A DNA stretch of 58,989 nt from an uncultured Streptococcus sp. Its GTDB lineage: Bacteria; Bacillota; Bacilli; Lactobacillales; Streptococcaceae. The stretch is from assembly GCF_901875575.1 (NCBI RefSeq), contig NZ_CABFMF010000003.1, positions 1-58,989 on the forward strand, written 5' to 3'. Below, piece after piece: positions 22,661-31,576 of this stretch. A program made the position numbers and the translations under genes. A model generated the notes under the pieces. It made no database searches, was not told the origin of the DNA, and saw only the letters and a list, made by a program, of their open reading frames with translations. How positions within the stretch are numbered: position 1 is the first letter of the stretch; each line of letters starts with the position of its first letter.

Positions 22661-24166
22661 TTGGCAATTAACGCACAAGAAATCAGCGCTTTAATTAAGC
22701 AACAAATTGAAAATTTCAAACCCAATTTTGATGTGACTGAAACAGGTGTTGTAACCTATATCGGAGACGGTATCGCGCGTGCTCACGGTCTTGAAAATGC
22801 CATGAGTGGAGAGTTGTTGATTTTTGAAAACGGCTCTTATGGTATGGCTCAAAACTTGGAGTCAACAGACGTTGGTATTATCATCCTAGGTGACTTTACA
22901 GATATCCGTGAAGGCGATACAATCCGCCGTACAGGTAAAATCATGGAAGTCCCAGTAGGTGAAAGTCTGATTGGTCGTGTTGTGGATCCGCTTGGTCGTC
23001 CAGTTGACGGTCTTGGAGAAATCCACACTGATAAAACTCGTCCAGTAGAAGCACCAGCTCCTGGTGTTATGCAACGTAAGTCTGTATCAGAACCATTGCA
23101 AACTGGTTTGAAAGCTATTGACGCCCTTGTACCGATTGGTCGTGGTCAACGTGAGTTGATTATCGGTGACCGTCAGACAGGGAAAACAACTATTGCGATT
23201 GATACAATCTTGAACCAAAAAGGTCAAGACATGATCTGTATCTATGTTGCGATTGGACAAAAAGAATCAACAGTTCGTACGCAAGTAGAAACACTTCGTC
23301 AGTACGGTGCCTTGGATTACACAATCGTTGTGACAGCCTCTGCTTCACAACCATCTCCATTGCTCTTCCTAGCTCCTTATGCTGGAGTTGCTATGGCAGA
23401 AGAATTTATGTATCAAGGCAAGCATGTTTTGATCGTTTATGATGATTTATCAAAACAAGCGGTAGCTTATCGTGAACTGTCTCTCTTGCTTCGTCGTCCT
23501 CCAGGTCGTGAAGCTTTCCCAGGGGATGTTTTCTATCTTCACAGCCGTTTGCTTGAGCGCTCAGCTAAAGTTTCTGATGAACTTGGTGGTGGATCAATTA
23601 CAGCCCTGCCGTTTATCGAGACACAAGCAGGAGATATCTCAGCCTATATCGCAACCAACGTGATTTCTATCACTGATGGACAAATTTTCCTTGGTGATGG
23701 TCTCTTCAATGCGGGTATTCGTCCAGCCATCGATGCGGGTTCATCTGTATCACGTGTAGGTGGTTCTGCACAAATCAAAGCTATGAAGAAGGTTGCTGGT
23801 ACACTTCGTATTGACCTTGCTTCATACCGTGAGTTAGAAGCCTTCACTAAGTTCGGTTCTGACTTGGATGCTGCAACACAGGCTAAATTGAATCGTGGAC
23901 GTCGTACAGTTGAGGTCTTGAAACAACCTGTTCACAAACCATTACCTGTTGAGAAACAAGTAACCATTCTTTATGCTTTGACACATGGTTTCTTGGATAC
24001 TGTTCCAGTAGATGATATTGTTCGTTTCGAGGACGAGTTCCATGCCTTCTTTGACGCTCAACATCCAGAGATTTTGGAAACCATTCGTGATACAAAAGAC
24101 TTGCCAGAAGAAGCAGTCTTGGATGCTGCGATTACAGAGTTTCTCAATCAAACCAGCTTCCAATAA
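22661..24166 (+). CDS. atpA: F-ATPase subunit alpha
   Basis: 501 aa, non-catalytic nucleotide-binding subunit of F1. The start codon is TTG at 22661 (peptide MAINAQEISALIKQQ), preceded by AAAGTGGTG; no in-frame ATG or GTG is nearby. P-loop GDRQTGKT at 169-176. The signature PAIDAGSSVSRVGGSAQ is intact. The weak start may tune synthesis against atpD. Confidence 0.97.
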   Translation: MAINAQEISALIKQQIENFKPNFDVTETGVVTYIGDGIARAHGLENAMSGELLIFENGSYGMAQNLESTDVGIIILGDFTDIREGDTIRRTGKIMEVPVGESLIGRVVDPLGRPVDGLGEIHTDKTRPVEAPAPGVMQRKSVSEPLQTGLKAIDALVPIGRGQRELIIGDRQTGKTTIAIDTILNQKGQDMICIYVAIGQKESTVRTQVETLRQYGALDYTIVVTASASQPSPLLFLAPYAGVAMAEEFMYQGKHVLIVYDDLSKQAVAYRELSLLLRRPPGREAFPGDVFYLHSRLLERSAKVSDELGGGSITALPFIETQAGDISAYIATNVISITDGQIFLGDGLFNAGIRPAIDAGSSVSRVGGSAQIKAMKKVAGTLRIDLASYRELEAFTKFGSDLDAATQAKLNRGRRTVEVLKQPVHKPLPVEKQVTILYALTHGFLDTVPVDDIVRFEDEFHAFFDAQHPEILETIRDTKDLPEEAVLDAAITEFLNQTSFQ

Positions 24167-24181
24167 GAATAGAGGTGTCAG

Positions 24182-25060
24182 ATGGCAGTATCTCTAAATG
24201 ATATTAAAACAAAAATCGCCTCAACAAAAAATACGAGTCAAATCACTAATGCCATGCAAATGGTATCGGCTGCTAAGCTAGGTCGCTCTGAAGAAGCAGC
24301 TCGTAACTTCCAAGTTTATGCTCAGAAAGTTCGCAAACTTTTGACAGATATCCTTCATGGTAATGGAGCTGGTGCTTCAACCAATCCGATGTTGATTAGC
24401 CGTCCCGTGAAGAAGACAGGCTATATCGTCATTACTTCAGACCGCGGTTTGGTTGGAGGTTATAATTCTTCTATTTTGAAAGCCGTTATGGAGTTGAAAG
24501 AAGAATACCATCCAGACGGTACAGGTTTTGAAATGATCTGTATCGGTGGAATGGGAGCTGATTTCTTTAAGGCTCGTGGTATTCAACCACTTTATGAACT
24601 ACGTGGCTTGGCAGACCAACCTAGCTTTGATGAAGTTCGTAAGATTATTTCAAAAACAGTTGAAATGTACCAAAATGAACTTTTTGATGAGCTCTATGTC
24701 TGCTACAACCACCATGTCAATACGCTAACTAGTCAAATGCGTGTGGAACAAATGCTTCCGATTGTGGATTTGGATCCCAATGAAGCGGATGAAGAATATA
24801 GCTTGACCTTTGAATTGGAAACCAGTCGTGAAGAAATTTTGGAGCAGTTGTTGCCACAGTTTGCTGAAAGTATGATATACGGGGCTATCATTGATGCCAA
24901 GACGGCTGAAAATGCTGCAGGTATGACAGCCATGCAAACAGCGACTGATAATGCTAAAAAAGTTATCAATGATTTGACAATACAGTATAACCGTGCCAGA
25001 CAGGCGGCGATTACACAAGAAATTACAGAAATCGTAGCAGGAGCTAGTGCCTTAGAATAG
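24182..25060 (+). CDS. atpG: F-ATPase subunit gamma
   Basis: 292 aa central-stalk subunit. The N-terminal coiled-coil helix (about 1-55, with ITNAMQMVSAAK) and C-terminal helix (YNRARQAAITQEITEIVAGASALE) that form the rotor shaft are both present, with a Rossmann-like middle domain. Its stop codon lies in the loop of a perfect 9-bp hairpin, and an unusual 199-nt gap with a BOX element separates it from atpD. Confidence 0.96.
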   Translation: MAVSLNDIKTKIASTKNTSQITNAMQMVSAAKLGRSEEAARNFQVYAQKVRKLLTDILHGNGAGASTNPMLISRPVKKTGYIVITSDRGLVGGYNSSILKAVMELKEEYHPDGTGFEMICIGGMGADFFKARGIQPLYELRGLADQPSFDEVRKIISKTVEMYQNELFDELYVCYNHHVNTLTSQMRVEQMLPIVDLDPNEADEEYSLTFELETSREEILEQLLPQFAESMIYGAIIDAKTAENAAGMTAMQTATDNAKKVINDLTIQYNRARQAAITQEITEIVAGASALE

Positions 25061-25077
25061 GCACTAGTCCAGCTCGT
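25044..25077 (+). other. Hairpin over the atpG stop codon
   Basis: CTAGTGCCT (25044-25052) pairs perfectly with AGGCACTAG (25059-25067); flanking GAGCT/AGCTC can extend it across a small bulge. No T-run follows, so it is more likely an mRNA stability or processing element than a terminator. Confidence 0.6.
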
Positions 25078-25089
25078 ATGAAAATGAAC

Positions 25090-25206
25090 TTATACTCAAT
25101 GAAAATCAAAGAGCAAACTAGGAAGCTAGCTGCAGGTTGCTCAAAACACTGTTTTGAGGTTGCAGATATAGCTGACGTGGTTTGAAGAGATTTTCGAAGA
25201 GTATTA
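25090..25206. repeat. BOX element between atpG and atpD
   Basis: It opens TTATACTCAATGAAAATCAA (boxC side), contains GAGCAAACTAGGAAGCTAGC and a CAAAACACTGTTTTG hairpin, and ends GTTTGAAGAGATTTTCGAAG plus AGTATTA (boxA side). It is well conserved but short, with boxB absent or trimmed. It is inside the operon and would be transcribed as a stable stem-loop. Confidence 0.88.
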
Positions 25207-25259
25207 GGACCTAGTAGAGCTAGGAACCGACAGTATCTTATATAGAATAGGAGAAGGAG

Positions 25260-26666
25260 ATGAGTTCAGGTAAAATTGCTCAGGTTATCGGTCCCGTTGT
25301 AGACGTCTTGTTTGCAGCAGGGGAAAAACTTCCTGAGATTAACAATGCACTTGTCGTCTACAAAAATGACGAAAGAAAAACAAAAATCGTCCTTGAAGTA
25401 GCCTTAGAGTTGGGAGATGGTATGGTTCGTACTATCGCCATGGAATCAACCGATGGTTTGACTCGTGGAATGGAAGTATTGGACACAGGTCGTCCAATCT
25501 CTGTACCAGTAGGTAAAGAAACTTTGGGACGTGTCTTCAACGTTTTGGGAGATACCATTGACTTGGAAGCTCCTTTTACAGAAGATGCAGAGCGTCAGCC
25601 GATTCATAAAAAAGCTCCAACTTTTGATGAGTTGTCTACCTCTTCTGAAATCCTTGAAACAGGGATTAAGGTTATCGACCTTCTTGCCCCTTACCTTAAA
25701 GGTGGTAAGGTCGGACTCTTCGGTGGTGCCGGAGTTGGTAAAACTGTCTTGATTCAAGAATTGATTCACAACATTGCCCAAGAACACGGTGGTATCTCCG
25801 TATTTACTGGTGTTGGGGAACGTACTCGTGAGGGGAATGACCTTTACTGGGAAATGAAAGAATCAGGCGTTATCGAGAAAACAGCCATGGTATTTGGTCA
25901 GATGAATGAGCCGCCAGGAGCACGTATGCGTGTTGCCCTTACTGGTTTGACAATCGCTGAATACTTCCGTGATGTGGAAGGTCAAGACGTGCTTCTCTTT
26001 ATTGACAATATCTTCCGTTTTACTCAGGCTGGTTCAGAAGTATCTGCCCTTTTGGGTCGTATGCCATCAGCCGTTGGTTACCAACCTACCTTAGCAACGG
26101 AAATGGGTCAATTGCAAGAGCGTATCACATCAACTAAGAAGGGTTCTGTAACCTCTATTCAGGCTATCTACGTACCTGCGGATGACTATACAGACCCAGC
26201 GCCAGCTACAGCATTTGCTCACTTGGATTCAACAACTAACTTGGAACGTAAGTTGGTACAATTGGGTATCTACCCAGCCGTTGACCCACTTGCTTCAAGC
26301 TCACGTGCCTTGGCACCTGAAATCGTTGGAGAAGAGCACTATGCAGTTGCTGCTGAAGTAAAACGCGTCCTTCAACGTTACCATGAGTTGCAAGATATCA
26401 TTGCTATCCTTGGTATGGATGAGCTTTCTGATGAAGAAAAGACCTTGGTTGCTCGTGCCCGTCGTATCCAGTTCTTCTTGTCACAAAACTTCAACGTTGC
26501 GGAACAATTTACTGGTCAGCCAGGATCTTATGTCCCAGTTGCTGAAACTGTTCGTGGCTTTAAGGAAATCCTTGATGGTAAACATGACCAGTTACCAGAA
26601 GATGCCTTCCGTGGTGTAGGTTCTATCGAAGATGTGATTGCTAAAGCTGAAAAAATGGGATTTTAA
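25260..26666 (+). CDS. atpD: F-ATPase subunit beta
   Basis: 468 aa, catalytic subunit of F1. P-loop GGAGVGKT at 155-162; catalytic glutamate in GERTREGNDLYWEM; DELSDEEK (DELSEEDK-type) element in the C-terminal helical domain. RBS GGAGAAGGAG ends at the start codon region. It follows the BOX element. Confidence 0.98.
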   Translation: MSSGKIAQVIGPVVDVLFAAGEKLPEINNALVVYKNDERKTKIVLEVALELGDGMVRTIAMESTDGLTRGMEVLDTGRPISVPVGKETLGRVFNVLGDTIDLEAPFTEDAERQPIHKKAPTFDELSTSSEILETGIKVIDLLAPYLKGGKVGLFGGAGVGKTVLIQELIHNIAQEHGGISVFTGVGERTREGNDLYWEMKESGVIEKTAMVFGQMNEPPGARMRVALTGLTIAEYFRDVEGQDVLLFIDNIFRFTQAGSEVSALLGRMPSAVGYQPTLATEMGQLQERITSTKKGSVTSIQAIYVPADDYTDPAPATAFAHLDSTTNLERKLVQLGIYPAVDPLASSSRALAPEIVGEEHYAVAAEVKRVLQRYHELQDIIAILGMDELSDEEKTLVARARRIQFFLSQNFNVAEQFTGQPGSYVPVAETVRGFKEILDGKHDQLPEDAFRGVGSIEDVIAKAEKMGF

Positions 26667-26676
26667 GAGGTGATCT

Positions 26677-27096
26677 ATGGCTCAGTTAACTGTCCAGATC
26701 GTGACACCAGATGGTCTCGTCTATGATCACCATGCCAGCTATGTATCAGTTCGAACTCTGGATGGTGAGATGGGGATCTTGCCACGACATGAAAATATGA
26801 TTGCGGTATTAGCAGTAGATGAAGTAAAGGTTAAACGGGTCGATGATGAAAACCATGTCAACTGGATTGCAGTGAATGGTGGTGTTATCGAGGTTGCCAA
26901 CAATATGATCACAATTGTTGCTGATTCTGCAGAACGTGCTCGTGATATCGACATTAGTCGTGCAGAACGTGCCAAACTTCGTGCAGAACGAGAAATAGAA
27001 GAAGCACAAGACAAGAACTTGATTGATCAAGAGCGTCGTGCTAAAATTGCTTTGCAACGTGCTATTAACCGTATTAATGTCGGAAAAAGACTATAA
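26677..27096 (+). CDS. atpC: F-ATPase subunit epsilon
   Basis: 139 aa: an N-terminal beta sandwich (about 1-85, GEMGILPRHENM) and a C-terminal helical hairpin rich in Arg/Glu/Ala. Couples the rotor and inhibits hydrolysis. Last gene of the operon; the terminator stem starts at its stop codon. Confidence 0.96.
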   Translation: MAQLTVQIVTPDGLVYDHHASYVSVRTLDGEMGILPRHENMIAVLAVDEVKVKRVDDENHVNWIAVNGGVIEVANNMITIVADSAERARDIDISRAERAKLRAEREIEEAQDKNLIDQERRAKIALQRAINRINVGKRL

Positions 27097-27134
27097 GAAA
27101 AAATGAACTTGAGTTACCAAGTTCATTTTTTCTT
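27095..27134. terminator. Bidirectional terminator between atpC and the lactonase gene
   Basis: A perfect 17-bp stem, AAGAAAAAATGAACTTG and CAAGTTCATTTTTTCTT, loop AGTTAC. It overlaps the stop codons of both convergent genes. Confidence 0.92.
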
Positions 27135-28146
27135 ATGGTGCAAAACGGATGCAGACCGCTTCTGGAACATGGAAGTCGTTGGAGAGTTCTGCTAGACGAC
27201 CAGTTTCAGGATTGCGTTTAAAGACGGTTGCATTGTCAGAGTCTTGATGGACAGCAATGACAAATTCTTGGTTTGGTGTCAAATCAAAATCACGTGGAGT
27301 CTGACCATGAGTAGGAACGATTTCTAATAATTCTAGACTACCGTCCGCAAGGATTGTATATACTGCGATAGAATCATGACCACGGTTAGAAGCATAGAGG
27401 TATTTACCATCTTTAGAGAGACGAATAGCAGCAGTTCCATTAAAACCTTCGTAATCTTCTGGTAGAGTTGAAATAACTTGCATGCGTTCAAATTCGCCAA
27501 CACCATCGTAGATTAAAACTTCTATAGTGCTATTGAGTTCACAAATCAGATAAGCGATTTTATAGTGGTTATGGAAAATGATATGGCGTGAGCCTGCTCC
27601 TGGCTGGCTATGATAGGTATAGAGCTTGGATAATTTTCCCTCTGAATCAAGATCATAAGTAATTACTTGGTCAGTACCTAAGTCGCAGGTCACTAGATAG
27701 TGGTCAGGTGTTAAGTCTGTAAAGTGAACGTGGGGCGAAGCTTGATTTTCATGTGGACCTTTTCCAATATGTTGGTCTGTATCACTCAAAAGAAGGCTGC
27801 CATCATCTAAACGTTTATACACCAAAACTTGGCCCTTATGGTAGTTGGCTGCATAGACTAGAGAACGTTTTTCATCAACAGCAACATAGCAATGGGGGGC
27901 TCCCTCTTCAACAACATGATTGAGTAAAATTCCATCAGTTTGATATGCCGCAATTCCCCCTTTACCATCTTGACTACCAACTGTATATAGATGTTGGTCT
28001 TGGTCAAAGGAAAGATAGGTCGGACTTGGTTCAGGTGCAAAGAGTTTAAGGTTAGAGAGTTGTCCTGTTTCTGTATCAAAATCGGCCTTGTAGATTCCTT
28101 TTGATAAGCGACGTGTGTAGGTTCCAAAATAAACTGTTTCTTTCAT
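27133..28146 (-). CDS. Lactonase-family seven-bladed beta-propeller (6-phosphogluconolactonase/YkgB-like)
   Basis: 337 aa, PF10282. Repeated propeller blades are visible as YxxNxxxG.V.VY and YLYASNRGHDSIAVY motifs. The N-terminus MKETVYFGTYTRRLSKGIY is typical of YkgB/Pgl-type proteins, which hydrolyse 6-phosphogluconolactone in the pentose phosphate pathway; specificity is not proven by sequence. RBS AGAGGT just upstream. Single gene on the minus strand. Confidence 0.87.
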   Translation of the reverse strand: MKETVYFGTYTRRLSKGIYKADFDTETGQLSNLKLFAPEPSPTYLSFDQDQHLYTVGSQDGKGGIAAYQTDGILLNHVVEEGAPHCYVAVDEKRSLVYAANYHKGQVLVYKRLDDGSLLLSDTDQHIGKGPHENQASPHVHFTDLTPDHYLVTCDLGTDQVITYDLDSEGKLSKLYTYHSQPGAGSRHIIFHNHYKIAYLICELNSTIEVLIYDGVGEFERMQVISTLPEDYEGFNGTAAIRLSKDGKYLYASNRGHDSIAVYTILADGSLELLEIVPTHGQTPRDFDLTPNQEFVIAVHQDSDNATVFKRNPETGRLAELSNDFHVPEAVCIRFAP

Positions 28147-28260
28147 GTCTATACCTCTAAATAAAGATAAAACTATTATACCACAAAAGACAACCTATAA
28201 ATCAGTAAGAACAATCTATAAAGTAAAATGATATATTAAACATATTTTTCGAGATTTTCA

Positions 28261-28288
28261 TTGCTTTCCTATAGAAAAGTGATATAAT
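28261..28288 (+). promoter_or_regulatory. Promoter of the oligopeptide-binding protein gene
   Basis: TTGCTT (28261-28266), 16-bp spacer, TATAAT (28283-28288) with TG extension. Confidence 0.65.
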
Positions 28289-28319
28289 AAATTTAATAAA
28301 ATTTAAAAGGGGTATTGCT

Positions 28320-30296
28320 ATGAAAAAACGTTTATTGTTAACAGCAGGAATTGCTGTTTTATCGACGGTTGTTTTAGGAGCCTGTTCGACAGCAAGCAAA
28401 GATGCTGGGAAACCGGTAACTTATAACTATGTCTTTGCATCTGATCCAAACTCTTTGGATTATACAGTGTTTAACGATAAGAGTACCAAACAAATTACAG
28501 GCAATGTTATTGATGGATTGCTTGAAAATGATGAGTATGGCAATCTCGTACCATCTGTAGCAGAAGACTGGACGGTTTCTAAGGATGGTATGACCTATAC
28601 TTATAAAATCAGAGAAGGTGTTAAATGGTATACCAATGAAGGAGAAGAGTATGGTGAAGTCAAGGCTAAGGACTTTGTAGCTGGATTGAAACATGCTGCT
28701 GATAAGAAATCCCAAGCCTTGTATCTCGTACAGAATTCAATTAAAGGATTGGATGACTATGTAAACGGAAAAACTACTGATTTCTCAACAGTAGGGATCA
28801 AAGCTACTGATGATCATACTGTAGTCTATACTTTGAATCATCCAGAATCATTTTGGAATTCTAAAACAACCATGGGAGTTCTTGCCCCAATCAGTGAAGA
28901 TTTTCTAGCCTCTAAAGGGGATGATTTTGGTAAAGCCACAGATGTAACAAGTATTTTATATAATGGTGGCTACATTCTTAAAGGGCTTACATCGAAATCT
29001 TCTATTGAAATGACTAAAAATAAAAACTACTGGGATAAGGATAATGTCTTTATCGATGAAATCAAATTATCCTTCTTTGATGGTCAGGATGCGGATTCTT
29101 TAGGACGTGGTTTTGATGAAGGTCACTATCCAGCAGCTCCGCTCTTTAAAAACTCTGCAAACTATGAACGTTTGAAAGAAAAATATAAGGACAATATTGT
29201 ATATAGTTTACAAAGAGGTGGTAGCAACTTTATGTCAATTAACATTGACCGTGTTTCTTATAGCCATACTTCTAAACAAACAGACGCAGAAAAATCATCT
29301 ACCAAGAAGGCCTTGTTGAATAAAGATTTCCGTCAAGCCTTGGCTTTTGCTGCGGACCGTAAGGCAGCCCTTGCTCAAGTGTTTGGTGATGAATTAGCCC
29401 CTCGTAAATTACGTTCAAGTTTTACTCCTCCTACATTTGTCCAAGTTGGTGAGCAAACATTTGGTCAAGTAGTTAAGACAGAGTTAGATAAACTAGATAG
29501 TGTTTGGAAGGATGTTAGTCTTGAGGATGCTCAAGATACACTTCACAATGTAGATAAAGCTAAAGCTAAATTTGAAGCTGCCAAGAAAGCACTTCAAGCT
29601 GATGGAGTACAATTCCCAATTCATCTTGACTTGCCAGTTTCCTCAACTCAAACTAGTTTTGTAAAACAAGCTCAATCTTATAAACAATCGATTGAAGAAG
29701 CTTTGGGAGCTGATAATCTAGTGATTGATATTCAACAAGTTTCTGATGATGAATTAGGAAATATGACCGGTTTAGCTACATCTAACGCAAATACTGACTG
29801 GGATATAAATGTCAACAATGGTTGGTCACCAGATTATGATGATCCATCAACTTACCTTGATACATTTGATCCAACATCTGGACCTCTGCTTCTTAGCTCA
29901 CTAGGGGTTGCACCAGGTACAGATAATCCAGTAATTAAAGCGGTCGGCTTAGATAAATTTAAAGCCTTAATAGATGATGCAAATAGTGAAAAAACAGACC
30001 TACAAAAACGCTATGAAAAATATGCCAAAGCTCAAGCTTGGTTGTCAGATAGCTCCTTGATTATCCCTATACACTCAGACGGTGCTCAAATGATTCTTAC
30101 TAAGAAAGTTCTTGGAACAGGTGCCTATGGTTGGGTTGGTGATAAGACAAGTGATAATAGTTATAAGTATCAAAAATTACAAGATAAGATTGTAACTACT
30201 AAAGAAATGGATGAGTTCCGTAAGAAATTTGCTGACGAAAAAGCTAAATCAAATGCAGATTATCAAATGAACTTAGATCGTCATATTCAGGACTAA
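28320..30296 (+). CDS. Oligopeptide-binding lipoprotein of the AmiA/AliA/AliB family
   Basis: 658 aa, ABC transporter solute-binding protein family 5. Lipoprotein signal with lipobox LGAC (C22). The body carries family landmarks YNYVFASDPNSLDYT, VIDGLLENDEYGN, and the conserved C-terminal YKYQKLQDKIVTTKEMDEF. It is nearest to pneumococcal AliA/AliB but not identical in type to either as I remember them, so a further paralogue is possible. No permease or ATPase gene adjoins it; such orphan receptors use the Ami permease and sense environmental peptides, including ones that affect competence. Monocistronic with strong promoter and terminator. Confidence 0.92.
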   Translation: MKKRLLLTAGIAVLSTVVLGACSTASKDAGKPVTYNYVFASDPNSLDYTVFNDKSTKQITGNVIDGLLENDEYGNLVPSVAEDWTVSKDGMTYTYKIREGVKWYTNEGEEYGEVKAKDFVAGLKHAADKKSQALYLVQNSIKGLDDYVNGKTTDFSTVGIKATDDHTVVYTLNHPESFWNSKTTMGVLAPISEDFLASKGDDFGKATDVTSILYNGGYILKGLTSKSSIEMTKNKNYWDKDNVFIDEIKLSFFDGQDADSLGRGFDEGHYPAAPLFKNSANYERLKEKYKDNIVYSLQRGGSNFMSINIDRVSYSHTSKQTDAEKSSTKKALLNKDFRQALAFAADRKAALAQVFGDELAPRKLRSSFTPPTFVQVGEQTFGQVVKTELDKLDSVWKDVSLEDAQDTLHNVDKAKAKFEAAKKALQADGVQFPIHLDLPVSSTQTSFVKQAQSYKQSIEEALGADNLVIDIQQVSDDELGNMTGLATSNANTDWDINVNNGWSPDYDDPSTYLDTFDPTSGPLLLSSLGVAPGTDNPVIKAVGLDKFKALIDDANSEKTDLQKRYEKYAKAQAWLSDSSLIIPIHSDGAQMILTKKVLGTGAYGWVGDKTSDNSYKYQKLQDKIVTTKEMDEFRKKFADEKAKSNADYQMNLDRHIQD

Positions 30297-30299
30297 TGG

Positions 30300-30325
30300 A
30301 ATCTCCTCTTTTGAGGAGATTTTTG
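30300..30325 (+). terminator. Terminator after the oligopeptide-binding protein gene
   Basis: AATCTCCTC, loop TTTT, GAGGAGATT followed by TTT. Confidence 0.9.
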
Positions 30326-30374
30326 TTTAAACTTTATGTAAGCACTTTAAAAAAGAGTTATTTTTATTTGAAAA

Positions 30375-30383
30375 TGATATAAT
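30375..30383 (+). promoter_or_regulatory. Extended -10 of the AI-2E permease gene
   Basis: TGATATAAT with only a weak -35 (GAGTTA region); start codon 27 nt downstream. Confidence 0.5.
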
Positions 30384-30409
30384 GAAAGGACAAAAGAAAG
30401 GAAGTATTT

Positions 30410-31576
30410 ATGGAACAAAAAGAGAAACATTTTAGCCTATCTTGGTTTTTCAAGTGGTTTTTGGATAACAAGGCCATTACGGTATTTTTGGTAACCTTAT
30501 TATTGGGACTGAATCTTTTTATTTTAAGTAAGATTAGTTTTCTATTTTCACCTGTTTTAGACTTTTTGGCAGTCGTGATGTTGCCAGTTATTTTATCTGG
30601 ATTACTTTATTATTTGCTCAATCCTATTGTAGATTTAATGGAGAAACACAAAATCAATCGTGTCATAGCAATCAGTATTGTCTTTGTCATCATAGCTCTC
30701 TTTATCATTTGGGGTTTGGCAGTAGCTATTCCAAATCTGCAACGTCAGGTCTTAATATTTGCTAAAAATGTACCAATCTATCTCGAAGATGCTGATCGAG
30801 TGATTAATGATTTGGTAACCAAGCGTTTGCCAGATGATTTTAGACCTCAGTTAGAACAAGTTTTGACAAACTTCTCTAGTCAGGCTACAGTTTGGGCCAG
30901 TAAGGTTTCTTCTCAGGCAGTCAACTGGGTGAGCGCCTTTATTAGTGGTGCATCTCAAGTGATTGTTGCCTTGATTATTGTTCCTTTTATGCTCTTTTAT
31001 CTCTTGCGTGATGGGAAAGGCTTGCGTAACTATTTGACTCAATTCATGCCAACAAGATTGAAGGAGCCTGTAGGAGAGGTTTTGTCAGATGTGAATCAAC
31101 AGTTGTCTAACTATGTTCGAGGACAAGTGACAGTGGCTATTATTGTAGCAGTAATGTTTATCATCTTCTTCAAAATCATTGGTCTACGTTATGCAGTTAC
31201 GCTTGGTGTTACTGCTGGTATTCTAAATCTGGTTCCTTATCTTGGTAGCTTTCTAGCCATGCTTCCTGCCTTAGTTCTGGGCTTGATTGCAGGGCCAGTC
31301 ATGCTTTTAAAAGTGGTGATTGTCTTTATCGTAGAACAAACTATCGAAGGTCGTTTTGTCTCTCCATTGATTTTGGGAAGTCAATTAAACATTCATCCCA
31401 TTAATGTTCTTTTTGTCTTGTTAACTTCAGGATCCATGTTTGGTATTTGGGGAGTCTTACTCGGTATTCCAGTTTATGCCTCTGCTAAGGTTGTCATTTC
31501 AGCGATTTTTGAATGGTATAAGGTAGTCAGTGGCCTATATGAACTAGATGGTGAGGAAGTCAAGAGTGAACAATAG
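30410..31576 (+). CDS. AI-2E family (PerM/YtvI-type) membrane protein
   Basis: 388 aa, PF01594. Paired hydrophobic helices at the N-terminus (about 15-75), a soluble loop (about 105-180), then further helices with the conserved PxLGSF-type segment VPYLGSFLAMLP and the VSPLILGSQLNIHPI motif. The family was named for autoinducer-2 export, but many members are ion or proton antiporters; the role here is open. It overlaps the TPR gene by 11 nt. Confidence 0.87.
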   Translation: MEQKEKHFSLSWFFKWFLDNKAITVFLVTLLLGLNLFILSKISFLFSPVLDFLAVVMLPVILSGLLYYLLNPIVDLMEKHKINRVIAISIVFVIIALFIIWGLAVAIPNLQRQVLIFAKNVPIYLEDADRVINDLVTKRLPDDFRPQLEQVLTNFSSQATVWASKVSSQAVNWVSAFISGASQVIVALIIVPFMLFYLLRDGKGLRNYLTQFMPTRLKEPVGEVLSDVNQQLSNYVRGQVTVAIIVAVMFIIFFKIIGLRYAVTLGVTAGILNLVPYLGSFLAMLPALVLGLIAGPVMLLKVVIVFIVEQTIEGRFVSPLILGSQLNIHPINVLFVLLTSGSMFGIWGVLLGIPVYASAKVVISAIFEWYKVVSGLYELDGEEVKSEQ

